Shown here piece by piece: positions 62,792-64,000 of a stretch of 64,000 nt of DNA. Source of the stretch: Thereva unica. Lineage: Eukaryota > Arthropoda > Insecta > Diptera > Therevidae. The notes beneath the pieces are model-generated. The model saw only the letters and a list, made by a program, of their open reading frames with translations. It had not been told where the DNA came from and ran no database searches. Location of the stretch: contig OX465281.1 in assembly GCA_949987705.1 (NCBI GenBank), positions 106,690,266 to 106,754,265 on the forward strand, given 5' to 3'. The position numbers and the translations under genes were made by a program. The first letter of the stretch is position 1; each line of letters begins with the position of its first letter.

Positions 62792-64000
62792 ATGGATGCT
62801 TTAATAATTCAGCAATCCGAAGTTCGTAATAGACTCGAGAAATCATATAGGAATTATCTAAAGGATGGGCCTTCTAGGAAAACAGAGCAATACTTTCTGA
62901 AGAGGCTCAAAACGCTCGACGACGACTGGACGGAATTCAAAGATAACCATCGGCAGATTACGTCAATCAAGACAGCGAAGGATGAAAAGGAACAGCTGTA
63001 CTACAAGGAAGACTGGTATGCAGATACAGAAAATACATATATCGACATATACTGTAAAATCCAGGAAGATTACGATAAAACTCTTCCACTCGCAAACCAG
63101 CCATCAAGAGCTGAACAATCATCAGCAGACTTAAACATATCTCACAACATTCATCAAAACAACGAGATAAAACTACCAAGGATCTCGATTCCAACATTCT
63201 CTGGAGATTATGCATCATGGCCATCGTTTTTAGATCTATTCTCCAGCCTTGTCCACAACAAAGCATCGCTATCAGGAGCGCAAAAGCTCCAATATCTCAA
63301 AGCTCATCTATCCGGAGAGGCTAGTAGACTACTCAGCAACACCCTCATCATCGACGCCAACTATGAGCCAGCATGGAAGCTGCTCGTAGATACATATGAC
63401 AACAAACGAGCATTGTTGAAAGCGCAACTCGACATTCTGCTCGGTCAACCCAAGTTAACTCGGGAATCTGCTCAAGGCATCAAGGAGCTGAAAACGAGGA
63501 CCCATGAATGCATCACCGCCATTGAGAATCTGGAGATCTCCACCCAAAATTGGGATCCCATTCTCATCCACTTACTGGTCCAAAAATTACCCGCTGGAAC
63601 ACACGAATTATGGGAACAATCGCAAAGCAACAAGTCACGGCAATCAATTCCAACTTGGAAGGAATTACGAGAATTCTTGGAAACCAGATTCAGAACATTA
63701 GAAGCCGTTACTACATCAACAGGTAGTAAGAGAGATCATCACGAAACCAAATCCAGGGAACGTCCCAAGCGACACACTCAAATCTTCCATGTATCAAATC
63801 AGAGTACATGCAGCTTATGCAAGGGCGCACACGTCATGAGAAGGTGTCCCAAATACAGACAATTAAGCATAGACGAAAGATACAAAGTGGTTAAAGCAAA
63901 GGAACTGTGCATCAACTGCCTGGGCACAAATCATCGCACTATGCAATGTCCAAGCACGACCAGGTGCTTCCAATGCGGAGGAACCCATCACACATCGTTG
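62792..64000 (+). CDS. BEL-3 Gag, intact to the window edge
   Basis: From the ATG at 62792 the frame is open for 403 codons to the edge. It follows BEL-1 Gag throughout: an N-terminal RLEKSYRNYLKDGPSRKTEQ, the capsid-like block from KLPRISIPTFSGDYASWPSF, then Cys/His clusters CSLCKGAHVMRRC, CINCLGTNHRTMQC and the start of CFQCGGTHHTS. It has none of the frameshifts of BEL-1, so this copy may be active; pol lies outside the window. Confidence 0.9.
   Translation, partial: MDALIIQQSEVRNRLEKSYRNYLKDGPSRKTEQYFLKRLKTLDDDWTEFKDNHRQITSIKTAKDEKEQLYYKEDWYADTENTYIDIYCKIQEDYDKTLPLANQPSRAEQSSADLNISHNIHQNNEIKLPRISIPTFSGDYASWPSFLDLFSSLVHNKASLSGAQKLQYLKAHLSGEASRLLSNTLIIDANYEPAWKLLVDTYDNKRALLKAQLDILLGQPKLTRESAQGIKELKTRTHECITAIENLEISTQNWDPILIHLLVQKLPAGTHELWEQSQSNKSRQSIPTWKELREFLETRFRTLEAVTTSTGSKRDHHETKSRERPKRHTQIFHVSNQSTCSLCKGAHVMRRCPKYRQLSIDERYKVVKAKELCINCLGTNHRTMQCPSTTRCFQCGGTHHTSL

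Overview
The window is a piece of an insect nuclear genome, most likely a brachyceran fly. The one clear host gene is the last exon of ribosomal protein L19, and its protein is close to the fly form. The rest is intergenic or intronic DNA packed with mobile elements of many classes, often nested. No rRNA gene, genuine tRNA gene or CRISPR array was seen; the three or four tRNA-like stretches are the heads of SINEs.

Region by region. 1-13.2 kb: long foldback repeats, relics of Tigger/Psq-type, piggyBac and hAT transposases, a MADF exon, an RTE-like LINE tail, a 951-bp deleted Tc1 element, pieces of a Jockey/CR1-type LINE, and a series of short terminal-inverted-repeat (TIR) elements. 14-18 kb: a Tc3-like relic with 178-bp TIRs, two short TIR elements, and a P-element-like element (31-bp TIRs, 8-9 bp target duplication) that carries a deleted Tc1. 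18.6-19.2 kb: RpL19 last exon. 19.4-23 kb: SINEs, a LINE 3' end whose tail resembles the SINE tail, and a copia relic. 23.6-29.8 kb: an R1-type LINE set in (TA)n, followed by a very young gypsy element (LTRs look identical) that keeps one 890-codon frame after losing RT, RNase H and the integrase core. 30.06-31.55 kb: a PIF/Harbinger element with a 3-bp TTA duplication. 31.5-42.2 kb: a BEL/Pao element with a retroviral-type Env, interrupted by a TIR element that itself contains a LINE. 42.2-46.8 kb: R1-type LINE copies. 46.9-60.3 kb: a decayed ORF1-like gene split by a TIR element and by a complete 11.5-kb BEL/Pao element (LTRs about 2.06 kb, 5-bp duplication GCTTG), whose 3' LTR later took a SINE and a Pif1-helicase fragment. 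62.7-64 kb: the start of a second copy of the first BEL family, gag open to the window edge.

How the parts relate. Several insertions can be read exactly, because empty sites or target duplications are present: SINE and helicase fragment within one BEL LTR (the other LTR is the empty site), TIR element within BEL pol, LINE within that TIR element, Tc1 within the P-like element, BEL within an older ORF. The most unusual observations are a multi-exon-like structure with 24- and 19-nt exons and two 59-nt introns on the antisense strand of both BEL LTRs, the in-frame gag-only gypsy, the SINE/LINE tail sharing, and the P-like element. All element coding regions except the gypsy frame, the PIF/Harbinger MADF gene, the LINE ORF at 34.5-36.9 kb, the integrase-Env frame and the right-edge gag contain visible breaks.
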